A DNA stretch of 12,428 bases from JADJLQ01 sp034439915 (GCA_034439915.1 JAWXBI010000237.1:1-12428), one strand, 5' to 3'. Positions 1 through 6,544 are shown, counted from the first letter of the stretch. The notes: generated by a model from the sequence alone, not told the origin. Numbers and translations: made by a program.

Positions 1-15
1 CTCGCCCTCTGCCCC

Positions 16-492
16 ATGCCATTAAACATCCTGGATTCCCTTCGCAGCCGGGGATTTAATGTCATCAGTGAAATCAGGTTAAAAGGGACAGAAAATAAGG
101 TATATGTCGATAAAATATCCGTGCAAATCGATAGTTTACTCCGGGGTGGAGTAAATCCAGAACACATCATAGTATTAGGTGCGTCGGCAGGATGGGATAT
201 CACCCTCCGTGTCTCGTCGCTTTTAAAAAATAGCACCATTCGATATGTGCTCATGGGAGGGTGCTGGCCCCAAACGTATAAAGACTATGAGGAAATAGAA
301 TTATTTGGCCGGTTTCTTTCCATTATAGAGAAATCAGATCCACATGGCACCTGTTATAAAATATTCGAACGTCCACTGCAGACATTTACTATAAAAGAAA
401 TTACGTTAAACACCGGTTTGAGTCATGGTTTTATTTGTAAGGGGCATAGAGCATGGATAGATCCGTTGGTGAATTGGTTTGGATCAAAATAA
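16..492 (+). CDS. alpha/beta hydrolase, N-terminally truncated
   Basis: This encodes 158 residues of a small alpha/beta hydrolase of the kind common in Bacteroidota. A nucleophile elbow GASAG sits at residues 55-59 (Ser57). It is followed by a candidate acid Asp108 in EKSDPHG and a candidate base His137 in GLSHGF, in the right order and spacing for a Ser-Asp-His triad. Relatives as I recall them have roughly 50 further N-terminal residues: a signal peptide and a first strand carrying an HG oxyanion motif. Both are absent here. The frame is open to base 1, so the gene could simply enter the window. However, bases 2-15 match a pyrimidine-rich tract seen again near 4342-4355, and family similarity starts only a few codons after the ATG at 16, so a real 5' truncation is plausible. 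The substrate is unknown. Without the N-terminus it is probably not exported and may be inactive. Confidence 0.72.
   Translation: MPLNILDSLRSRGFNVISEIRLKGTENKVYVDKISVQIDSLLRGGVNPEHIIVLGASAGWDITLRVSSLLKNSTIRYVLMGGCWPQTYKDYEEIELFGRFLSIIEKSDPHGTCYKIFERPLQTFTIKEITLNTGLSHGFICKGHRAWIDPLVNWFGSK
135..155. repeat. perfect 8-bp inverted repeat inside the hydrolase gene
   Basis: TTTACTCC (135-142) and GGAGTAAA (148-155) are exact inverse complements around the loop GGGGT. The hairpin lies within coding sequence for LLRGGVN, so it may be coincidence. The same GGAGT/ACTCC core forms a second small hairpin at 4276-4288 in non-coding DNA. Confidence 0.4.
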
Positions 493-622
493 GTTGTTCA
501 TGATGCTAAGTCCCATCCTGGTATTACAGGTATATAAATAGCACTGAAATTGACTTACCAGAAATTTAATATTCACAATTATTTTCAAGGTCGGAAAATA
601 ACACCCCCCAAACGTCGACCTT

Positions 623-1667
623 CCATTAGCCAGAACAGCAGTCAAAAAAAATGAGTGAAATCTATTTCGAATTGAAGCCATTGGTCCGGTAATTCGCCCG
701 TGGATCAATAATGTACTCATTGCTTGTCTCGTTGATGATCTGACACGTAAAGGTTTTATTGCTATACAAGTCCATGCTATTGGCAAAGATCAAAAAGAAG
801 GTACTGAAATCCGGTGAAGAATATCCGTACTCAACAAACCCAGGGATTCAAATCTAAATCATCTGATAAGATAGCCGTGGTTAATTTATTATCCAACAAT
901 TTAAGTGAACAGGAAAAAATTCAGGAATTTAAATTGTTGTTCAATGGTATTGATTTTGCAGGATGGCGCAATGTTCATTTGACGATATTACCTGATAAAG
1001 ATGGACTGTAAAAAATGAAGCTATCGGTGTAAATAAATCAGAGGGCTCTGAAACTGTAAATGATATAGTGACGAAAAACTGGTACGGATCGTTTAAATTG
1101 GTTTTTTGATTTTAAAATTAATGAAGGAAGCAATTCCGATCTTAAATATTTTGTCGACGAACAATATGATTCTGGTGGAAGATCAGGTATTGGTTTAGAA
1201 TATCAAGTCCTCGAGGATGCCAGGCATCCCGATGCCAAACAAGGTGCGGTTGGAAACAGGACGCTGGCTCGTTTATATGATTTGATACCATCAACTCCAT
1301 TGGACAAACGATTTCAACGAAAAATTGGAGATTGGAATCAAGCCAGAAGAATTGTGCTTCTCAATAATCTGATACAACATTGGCTCAATGGTTTCAAAGT
1401 GGTAGAATACGGACGTAACAGCAATATTTTTAAAACCCTGGTAGCACGAAGTAAATATGCTGGTTATCCAGGTTTTACTTCTGCCTCCTACTGGGAATAG
1501 TTTGCTTCAGGATTCAGGATCATGGTGATGAAGTTTGGTTTAAGAATATTAAAATCAGAGAACTGACAAAAGAGAAATGGCTGAATTGTAAAAACGAGAA
1601 TTGGAGTAAACTAACTATAACAATCAATATAGAATCCTATTTTTATTACAAAGGTGTATGGTGGTAG
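623..1667 (+). pseudogene. decayed tandem DUF1080 (3-keto-disaccharide hydrolase-type) gene
   Basis: Reading across all three frames recovers a continuous two-domain DUF1080 protein. The end of the first domain is present (WINNVLIACLVDDLTRKGF, then IQVHAIG, then EIR/KNIR). A second domain follows, with LLFNGIDFAGW, VKNEAIGVNKSEGSE, GIGLEYQVLEDARHPDAK, GNRTLARLYDLIP, HWLNGFKVVEY, then LLQD/HGDEVWFKNIKIREL. Six lesions break it: TGA where the family has Trp in NEWN (656-658), a -1 shift near 803 (CGGTG|AAG), a -1 shift near 1000, an extra T in the run 1102-1107, a shift just before 1498, and a perfect 7-bp tandem duplication TCAGGAT at 1507-1520. The N-terminal half of domain one is missing. 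The intact family was probably a secreted glycan-degrading or glycan-binding protein. The only other member in the window is the single-domain gene at 11434-12228. Confidence 0.87.
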
Positions 1668-1789
1668 GAATTAGAATGCAAGGATAATCACCTTACTTAT
1701 AAGGTAAATAAACCATAGAAATTGTTTGAAACGTGTGAATGATGTAACATATTTCAAGGGATCTGTAAAAATTAGACATTAAAGAGTCT

Positions 1790-1797
1790 TACCTTTG
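1790..1797 (+). promoter_or_regulatory. Bacteroidota-type -7 promoter element
   Basis: TACCTTTG matches the Bacteroidota -7 consensus TAnnTTTG exactly. It lies 115 bp upstream of the lipoprotein start at 1913, predicting a leader of about 110 nt. No convincing -33 TTG is visible. The 245 bp between the pseudogene and this gene hold nothing else that I recognise. Confidence 0.45.
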
Positions 1798-1912
1798 CAT
1801 CGTAGCATATCCCAATGCAGGTTAAGCCAATCGCTATTTCAATTTATCGATAAAACAAGCAACGTTTTAACCAGGTTGCCGTCGTATTACGTTAAAATTT
1901 TACAATAATCAT

Positions 1913-2392
1913 ATGCAACAACAAAATTCATTAAAATTGACGAAAAATAATTTACTATTAAATAAAATATACTTATTTATTGTAGTTGCGATTTTTATAT
2001 TTTCAATAAATGCCTGCAGCAAAAAATTGACATTTCTAACATCCTCTGTAGTCCCGGCTGCTGAAGGAACCATCCAGATTAATAAAGACAAAAACAATAA
2101 TTATAAGGTAAAAATAGTTTTGTCCAATTTAGCTGACCCCGGCCGATTAACTCCACCTGTCCAGTCATATGTAGTTTGGATGATGACTGATGATTATACT
2201 TCTAAAAACATTGGTCAGATCAAAACAGGAGCTTCGATGTTTTCAAAGCATTTGAAGGCAAAGTTTGAAACCGTTTCATCTGTAAAACCAACAAGAATAT
2301 TTATTACTGCGGAAGATGATGCGTCAATACAGTATCCTGGCTCAACAATAGTATTGACTTCAGATGATTTTTTGAGTTGGAAAGATCAATAA
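1913..2392 (+). CDS. predicted lipoprotein, Bacteroidota family of unknown function
   Basis: The 159-residue product has a basic N-terminus, a hydrophobic segment at about 18-31 and a lipobox INAC with Cys35, so it is predicted to be an envelope lipoprotein processed by signal peptidase II. The mature part is a compact domain of about 120 residues with alternating beta-strand pattern. Its motifs TSSVVPAAEG, LADPGRLTPP, YVVWMMTDD, KNIGQIKTG and FITAEDDASIQYPG I recognise from small uncharacterised Bacteroidota lipoproteins. The VVWM...NIGQ segment resembles anti-sigma-K (RskA) C-terminal domains, but that resemblance alone does not support a role. The ATG at 1913 is the only Met ahead of the signal peptide. 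There is no Shine-Dalgarno sequence. It is monocistronic, with pseudogenes on both sides. Confidence 0.8.
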   Translation: MQQQNSLKLTKNNLLLNKIYLFIVVAIFIFSINACSKKLTFLTSSVVPAAEGTIQINKDKNNNYKVKIVLSNLADPGRLTPPVQSYVVWMMTDDYTSKNIGQIKTGASMFSKHLKAKFETVSSVKPTRIFITAEDDASIQYPGSTIVLTSDDFLSWKDQ

Positions 2393-2399
2393 TGAAGGT

Positions 2400-2419
2400 A
2401 TTCAGTTGAATGACTGAAT
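2400..2419 (+). terminator. weak hairpin after lipoprotein gene
   Basis: ATTCAGT (2400-2406) and ACTGAAT (2413-2419) form a perfect 7-bp stem with a 6-nt loop, starting 8 nt after the lipoprotein stop codon. The stem is AT-rich and lacks a following U-tract, so it is at best a weak transcript end. Confidence 0.25.
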
Positions 2420-2435
2420 TCACCGAATTTACTAA

Positions 2436-2609
2436 AGCCTACGCTATAAGTCTGGAGATGAAATCAAACCTGAACAATATGTTTTTGTAGTTCAGAATCT
2501 ACAAGTTGAAAGTAAAATTCAAAGTATCCAGGACAACGAAGAAGTTATAAAATTTAAAGAAAAAACTTTACAAAAAGACAAAGAAAAATTGGATCATAAA
2601 CCAATCTAA
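2436..2609 (+). other. open frame without start codon, possible gene remnant
   Basis: After a TAA at 2433-2435 this frame stays open for 57 codons to a TAA at 2607. It reads YKSGDEIKPEQYVFVVQNLQ and then a Lys/Glu-rich, coiled-coil-like tail ending KEKLDHKPI. There is no ATG or GTG at its beginning, so it cannot be a normal gene as it stands. The composition looks protein-like, which would fit the C-terminal end of a lost gene, but I recognise no family and it may be chance. Confidence 0.2.
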
Positions 2610-2614
2610 GACTC

Positions 2615-2833
2615 TTATCCGTTAAATGCCCAAAACACGTTGATGATTTTCCATTCTCCAGTCATCTTGCCTAGCTGGATATAGTCAAAAAACTCGGGCA
2701 TTTTATAGGTGCTGACTTTTGCGAGTGCAATGCCACCAGTGATGTCATAAATAGCTATTTGGCTATAACGGCTTGGAGTCCGGCAATTTGCCCATTTTGG
2801 TTTACCCCGCCACTTGAGGAAACGCTCACCCAC
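2615..2833 (-). pseudogene. truncated, frameshifted copy of NTF2-like gene
   Basis: The last 44 residues, from IYDITGG to VFWAFN, match the C-terminus of the intact gene at 4363-4797 at 38 of 44 positions (counted by hand). The DNA is also clearly similar, for example around GCTGACTTTTGCGAGTGC. Upstream of this, the homology continues in another frame (TKMGKLPDSKP against TKMGQKMPDNNP in the intact copy), so there is a net frameshift between about 2750 and 2789. Beyond about 2803 similarity fades and the signal peptide half is missing. This is a partial duplication that has since decayed. It lies immediately downstream of the BNR-repeat gene, with 24 bp between them. Confidence 0.8.
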
Positions 2834-2857
2834 CGGATGAAAGATAACCAGAATTTT

Positions 2858-3856
2858 TCAACATCCTCCGTCTCTTGGTAATGCATAAATCACGTTTCCT
2901 GAAACAGATAAATTGAAGACCTTGTTTTCTATAGATGGAAGTAAAAGTTTCCATGTTTTTCCCTTATCTGATGATCTGAAAATGCCGATAGGATGACCAC
3001 AAAAGAAGTATTCACCAACCTGAATAATTGAAGCAATGGAGAGTTGTGCCGGAAGGTCAGCATCAATGGGCTGCCAGGTTTTACCGCCGTCGTAGGATGT
3101 TCGCACTCTTCTGGTCTCCGAAGATGTATTGTAAGTGATAGCAGCGAATCCACCTTTGATGCATTCTACAGCGATGCCAACACCGCCCTCACTGATCACC
3201 GTATCCCAGTTTTCACCATCATCGCTCGATCTTATTATCCCACCCTGGCTGGTCGCCAGGAGTATACCGTTCGATTCTACCAATTTCATTACCCAGCCTC
3301 CAAGATGGACTTGTTTCCAGGTTTTTCCACTGTTCGTGGATTTAAAAAGGCCGTTGTCAGAGCCGATGAAAACGGTGCCTCCGGCAGTTTCAAAAACAGT
3401 GCGTACCATTTTCTCTTGAAAATTCGAATACATAGGGGACCATACACTCGTTCCGTTTATTTTTTGTAAAAATTGACCATCGTAATTGTATGCAAATATC
3501 CCAGTCTTACCAGGGGTAATGCTGCTATGTTCGTCAGGGAAAATCTCTTTTTTCCAAAAAGGAGTTGTGGAATTTGGTTTACTGTGATAGATGCCATTTC
3601 CGGCACGTAAATAGAGCCCATTATCATCTGCAAAGAAACCACCTCCCTGCAAATTTTCGGGTAGCCCTTCGCTTATGTCCTGCCATGTTTGTCCACCATC
3701 AGCAGATTTAAAAACGAGGTTTACAACCCCCGACTTATTTCCACTTAGTTTTTGTTGACTATTCGATATTGGAGATGACGCTGGAAATTCCAATGCTTCA
3801 TCACTGGCAAAGGGGAATTGAAAAAGGAGCAAAAAAACAAGGTGATAGATTTTCAT
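2858..3856 (-). CDS. secreted BNR/Asp-box repeat beta-propeller protein
   Basis: The 332-residue protein has a signal peptide (about residues 1-17, hydrophobic LVFLLLFQFPFA) and five Asp-box (BNR) motifs of form S-x-D-x-G-x-T-W: SADGGQTW 51-58, STNSGKTW 173-180, SSDDGENW 210-217, SYDGGKTW 254-261 and SSDKGKTW 295-302. A degenerate region at about 75-140 could hold another blade. Asp-boxes mark beta-hairpin turns in sialidase-like, Vps10/sortilin-like and Ycf48-like propellers. No sialidase catalytic residues (RIP motif, Arg triad) are apparent, so an extracytoplasmic binding or scaffold role is more likely than glycosidase activity. The protein ends in GGC and has no C-terminal type IX sorting domain. 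The start at 3856 is the only Met ahead of the signal peptide. The gene stands alone, with long non-coding DNA upstream. Confidence 0.85.
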   Translation of the reverse strand: MKIYHLVFLLLFQFPFASDEALEFPASSPISNSQQKLSGNKSGVVNLVFKSADGGQTWQDISEGLPENLQGGGFFADDNGLYLRAGNGIYHSKPNSTTPFWKKEIFPDEHSSITPGKTGIFAYNYDGQFLQKINGTSVWSPMYSNFQEKMVRTVFETAGGTVFIGSDNGLFKSTNSGKTWKQVHLGGWVMKLVESNGILLATSQGGIIRSSDDGENWDTVISEGGVGIAVECIKGGFAAITYNTSSETRRVRTSYDGGKTWQPIDADLPAQLSIASIIQVGEYFFCGHPIGIFRSSDKGKTWKLLLPSIENKVFNLSVSGNVIYALPRDGGC

Positions 3857-3886
3857 GACTAGAATTGGTTTGGTGAGCTAATGTTG

Positions 3887-3894
3887 TAAAGATA
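3887..3894 (-). promoter_or_regulatory. possible -7 element for the BNR-repeat gene
   Basis: On the minus strand this reads TATCTTTA, seven of eight positions of TAnnTTTG. It lies 31 bp ahead of the start codon at 3856, a suitable distance. No -33 TTG is seen at the expected spacing, so this is tentative. Confidence 0.25.
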
Positions 3895-3925
3895 TTGGGT
3901 GTCAATTATCGTGCAGCTTTTTAAC

Positions 3926-3964
3926 TGTAAAAAAATTGTAAAAAGTATGTAAAACGTTTGTAAA
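3926..3964. repeat. four TGTAAA repeats at exact 11-bp spacing
   Basis: TGTAAA begins at 3926, 3937, 3948 and 3959, a constant 11-bp period that puts each copy, with its A-run, on the same face of the helix. Further unphased copies begin at 3885 and 3997. The array sits 70-110 bp upstream of the BNR-repeat gene. Phased A-tracts bend DNA, and repeated hexamers in phase can also be a cooperative binding site. Either would fit a regulatory role. Confidence 0.5.
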
Positions 3965-4020
3965 GTTACCGAAAACTAATGCTTAATTGATTGATTTGTA
4001 AACATGCAGCCATTTATTCT

Positions 4021-4362
4021 GTTCGGATTGCAGGTTCTTAACAAAACCCTATAAATTATAATATTTTATTCTGCCTTCGAGATGTAACCGCATGTGTGCG
4101 GGGTTGAATATAAAGCAAGCAGCTTGTTTCCCGCGAGGACAGCCAAGCGCAACGAACTCAACGTTTTGATTTTTTATTATATTATTTTTATTCCTAACAA
4201 ACAGTTTAAGGTAGAACCCCTTTTGCTCAGCCCCTACCGGTGAATTAATATATACACGGTCGTAGAACATCTCCCGGAGTTTTACTCCCCCCAATCGATA
4301 GGCTGTAGAGAGTGCTTTCTCAGCCCTTAACCCTCTACCCTTCGCCACTTGCCCTCCGCCCC
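4021..4362. other. non-coding element with hairpins and pyrimidine-rich tract
   Basis: This stretch between the BNR-repeat gene and the NTF2-like gene holds no credible gene: the minus-strand frame through it has protein composition unlike the neighbours and no recognisable domain. It does contain structure: a stem CCGCA/TGCGG at 4088-4101 with loop TGTG, an odd-length palindrome CAAGCAGCTTG, a very AT-rich segment at about 4155-4195, a GGAGT/ACTCC hairpin at 4276-4288, and a pyrimidine-rich tract at about 4323-4360 (CCCTTAACCCTCTACCC and following). The tract resembles bases 2-15 of the window and the repeats at 11200-11230. A dispersed intergenic repeat is likely but unproven. Confidence 0.45.
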
Positions 4363-4797
4363 TCAATTAAAAGCCCATAACACATTGATTATTTTCCATT
4401 CTCCATTGATCTTACCAGCCTGGATATAATCAAAAAAATCGGGCATTTTATTGGTGCTGACTTTTGCGAGTGCGATGCCACCGGTGATGTCATAAATATC
4501 TACTTTGGCCTTAAACGGTTCAGAAGGGTTGTTATCGGGCATTTTCTGACCCATTTTGGTATATCCAATTAGTTCTTTTAGCCCGATGGTCATGAGTTTG
4601 CTACTACCGCTGCGGTTGTCGATGATCCTTTTTATTAAATCAGCAGACATGGCTTTGGCCAACCTGCTGCTGTCGGAGGTAAAAAATCCTTCCACATAAT
4701 CCTGCGTAGCGGTTTTTATTGTAGCAGAATCTTGTTTGGATTGAGCGGAGACAGAAATGGACGATGTCAATACGACGAATAGAATTAATAGTTTCAT
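4363..4797 (-). CDS. secreted NTF2-like / putative lumazine-binding family protein
   Basis: The 144-residue product has a signal peptide (residues 1-18, ending SVSAQ) followed by one NTF2-like fold domain. The domain starts with a helix (ATQDYVEGFFTSDSSRLAKAM), continues with SADLIKRII, and ends with the strands KVDIYDITGGIALAKVS, FFDYIQAGKINGEWKIINVLW. This order and the GEWKIINVLW ending match the putative lumazine-binding (Lumazine_bd_2) and SnoaL-like group. Most such proteins have no known substrate and ligand binding here is only inferred. It follows the hydrolase-fold gene by 21 bp on the same strand, so the two are probably co-transcribed. A decayed C-terminal duplicate lies at 2615-2833. 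Confidence 0.82.
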   Translation of the reverse strand: MKLLILFVVLTSSISVSAQSKQDSATIKTATQDYVEGFFTSDSSRLAKAMSADLIKRIIDNRSGSSKLMTIGLKELIGYTKMGQKMPDNNPSEPFKAKVDIYDITGGIALAKVSTNKMPDFFDYIQAGKINGEWKIINVLWAFN

Positions 4798-4818
4798 TTT
4801 GGTTAAATTGAACTTAAT

Positions 4819-6342
4819 TCAGGCTGGTGATCCTGTTTTCAATAGCTTGTTTATAATATTTTTTTCTTCATCATTGAGCTCCGGATCTTGGTCCAGCAGC
4901 GACAACGCTTTTTCATAATTCCACCTGGCCTCTGTTTTGTTATTCAATTCCAGATGTGCCCGACCCTGCAGGGAGTGAGGTACAGCAGCCTCCGGATAGG
5001 TATCGGCAAAAAGCGATGCCCACCCCAATAGGTCCTTATATTTGCCTTGTGAAACCATCTGCTGGCTTAGCTGGAAAAAGGTGCTGAAATTAAAAGGCTG
5101 CTCATCGTATACTTTCCTGGATTGAAAAATTGTCCGGAGGGAATCTATCCCTTGCCTTTCCCATACCGCAGTCAGTTCATACAATCCCGGTGGCAGAGGC
5201 ACAGCAGGCCTTATCGATGTTTGTACCAGATCGATGGGCCAATCATTTTTGAACAATTTGGATTTACTTTTTTCATCCAGTTTTAATTTCCAGTTGAGAT
5301 AAAGCTGAACGGATTGGGCTGCATATTCAAAACTGGACCAGGTGTTTCCTTTGTTTGCTTTTGGTAAAATATTTTTTAACCTTCTTTCCCATATCCCATA
5401 ATTTAAAAAGTAGAATTCAGAGGACTGGGGATAGGATTGATATACCTTTTCAGCATGTTTGTATTTATAAGTCAGTTCAGGTTTTACATCCGGATGGGGA
5501 GTGTGGATGATCAACATGGACCCGGTAATCTTCTCAAGATGGTAATAGGATGATCGCTGGATAAGTGCTTCTTCAAAACCAGTAGTGATACCTCCTTCCA
5601 GGCTAATCATAGCACGGGCATCGGGATTTCGCATCTGCATGGCCAGAGCAAGGGTAGCATTAAATCCAATACCCATGATGGCAAAGTTCCGTTGGATCTT
5701 AAAATGAGATCGCATGTAACCTAAGGCAAATGACAGATCGGCCACACCAGTCTCCATTCCAATAAGATTAAAATCCATGGCAGTCGAATAGGTGCCTTGT
5801 AAGCCGGGTGAAACCACGATGTAACCATGTGAAGCCAGGTATTCACACATCAGATGCTGAAGGTGGAGCTGATCAGAATAAATGACCAATGGGAATTCAC
5901 CCGCTGCGGGTAGTAAATCTTTAATGGCTTTGACATTCGACTGCACCAGATTTTTAAAAACCGGCTCAAACAGCGTGGTGTCGCCTCCCAGTTCAGACAG
6001 ACTTTTATAAAATACTTTTTTTAAACTGGAAAGATTTTGGGCACCACCTTCAGATTGGAGCGAGAGATAGTCCTGATATTTCATAGTTGATTTTCCAGGG
6101 CCTGTAGCAGGATACCAGACATAAAGTTGAATCGACCTTCCCCTGCTTTCTTTCGATTGGGAAGGAGCAGATACCAGAGAAGGCCTGGTAAAATCAATTG
6201 TTTTTATGGATTGAAAACCTATCTGGAATTTCCCGTATTCCAATTGACGGTCCATCAATCCTTGTCCATAAAGGGCTGAGCTGATATATAAAAAGACGAG
6301 AAATAAAAAATTGCCATTCATTCCATTCTGTTTTTTCTCCAT
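4819..6342 (-). CDS. secreted alpha/beta-hydrolase-fold protein lacking the nucleophile, with TPR-like C-terminus
   Basis: From the ATG at 6342 the product is 507 residues: signal peptide to about residue 26 (ALYGQG), then an alpha/beta-hydrolase fold (LYVWYPATG, FPLVIYSDQ, YLASHGYIVVSPGL, then ALGYMRSHFKIQRNFAIMG), and a C-terminal helical segment with one clear tetratricopeptide-like repeat at about 452-483. It resembles dienelactone-hydrolase/PAF-acetylhydrolase-like proteins of Bacteroidota that carry C-terminal TPRs. The elbow that should read GxSxG is GIGFN, so the nucleophile Ser is Gly226 and the last Gly is Asn. The usual SHG oxyanion motif reads SDQ. It is therefore probably a non-catalytic binding protein. 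An upstream in-frame ATG at 6369 would overlap the DinB remnant's end and give an overlong n-region, whereas 6342 lies 10 bp after that remnant's stop and gives a KK-charged signal peptide. The NTF2-like gene follows after 21 bp. Confidence 0.8.
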   Translation of the reverse strand: MEKKQNGMNGNFLFLVFLYISSALYGQGLMDRQLEYGKFQIGFQSIKTIDFTRPSLVSAPSQSKESRGRSIQLYVWYPATGPGKSTMKYQDYLSLQSEGGAQNLSSLKKVFYKSLSELGGDTTLFEPVFKNLVQSNVKAIKDLLPAAGEFPLVIYSDQLHLQHLMCEYLASHGYIVVSPGLQGTYSTAMDFNLIGMETGVADLSFALGYMRSHFKIQRNFAIMGIGFNATLALAMQMRNPDARAMISLEGGITTGFEEALIQRSSYYHLEKITGSMLIIHTPHPDVKPELTYKYKHAEKVYQSYPQSSEFYFLNYGIWERRLKNILPKANKGNTWSSFEYAAQSVQLYLNWKLKLDEKSKSKLFKNDWPIDLVQTSIRPAVPLPPGLYELTAVWERQGIDSLRTIFQSRKVYDEQPFNFSTFFQLSQQMVSQGKYKDLLGWASLFADTYPEAAVPHSLQGRAHLELNNKTEARWNYEKALSLLDQDPELNDEEKNIINKLLKTGSPA

Positions 6343-6352
6343 TCCATTTATT

Positions 6353-6508
6353 TTAAAACAAAAGTTCATGTGGTGGTTCTATTCCAGGAAGCCGGAGATA
6401 AATTACGCATTGCCCACGGTGATGGGTTTGATGTTCGAATGCTTTATTGATCCATGAAATCTTTAATTCATTGGATTTGCCTCTATTTAATAATTCTGAA
6501 TCATCCAT
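6353..6508 (-). pseudogene. C-terminal remnant of a DinB-family gene
   Basis: This 51-codon frame reads MDDSELLNRGKSNELK, then ISWINKAFEHQTHHRGQ, then CVIYLRLPGIEPPHELLF and stop. It is the last third of a DinB (YfiT/DinB four-helix bundle) protein, including the characteristic EHQTHHRGQ helix whose two His (26 and 30) are metal ligands, and the typical IEPPHE..F end. Family members are about 150-175 residues. The N-terminal two-thirds, with the third His ligand, is missing, and an in-frame TAA lies one codon upstream of the ATG. The break is close to a 7-bp tandem repeat (6515-6540). Its stop lies 10 bp before the preferred start of the hydrolase-fold gene, suggesting the two once formed an operon. 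Confidence 0.78.
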
Positions 6509-6514
6509 CTTTTA

Positions 6515-6540
6515 ATTGATCATTGATCATTGATAATTGA
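6515..6540. repeat. ATTGATC 7-bp tandem repeat
   Basis: Two perfect ATTGATC units, one ATTGATA and a partial ATTGA run head to tail from 6515 to 6540. They sit between the end of the DUF2911 gene and the truncated start of the DinB remnant, so they mark the apparent deletion junction. Confidence 0.7.
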
Positions 6541-6544
6541 CTCT

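Noticed and set aside
484..786. Minus-strand open frame of 100 codons
   Set aside because: It is antisense to the DUF1080 pseudogene, whose plus-strand reading gives clear family motifs; the minus-strand reading has no domain-like features.
3044..3469. Plus-strand frames opposite the beta-propeller gene
   Set aside because: The minus-strand frame has a signal peptide and five Asp-boxes; the plus-strand frames are its shadows.
2858..3856. Sialidase annotation for the Asp-box protein
   Set aside because: Asp-boxes alone do not make a sialidase; the catalytic RIP motif, Arg triad and Tyr/Glu pair are not visible.
4049..4366. Minus-strand open frame of 105 codons as a gene
   Set aside because: It begins in a low-complexity pyrimidine tract, overlaps the end of the NTF2-like gene, has no recognisable domain or signal peptide, and runs through hairpin-rich DNA.
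6343..6369. Upstream ATG of the hydrolase-fold gene
   Set aside because: Using 6369 overlaps the DinB remnant's coding end and gives an overlong signal-peptide n-region; 6342 is 10 bp past the remnant's stop.
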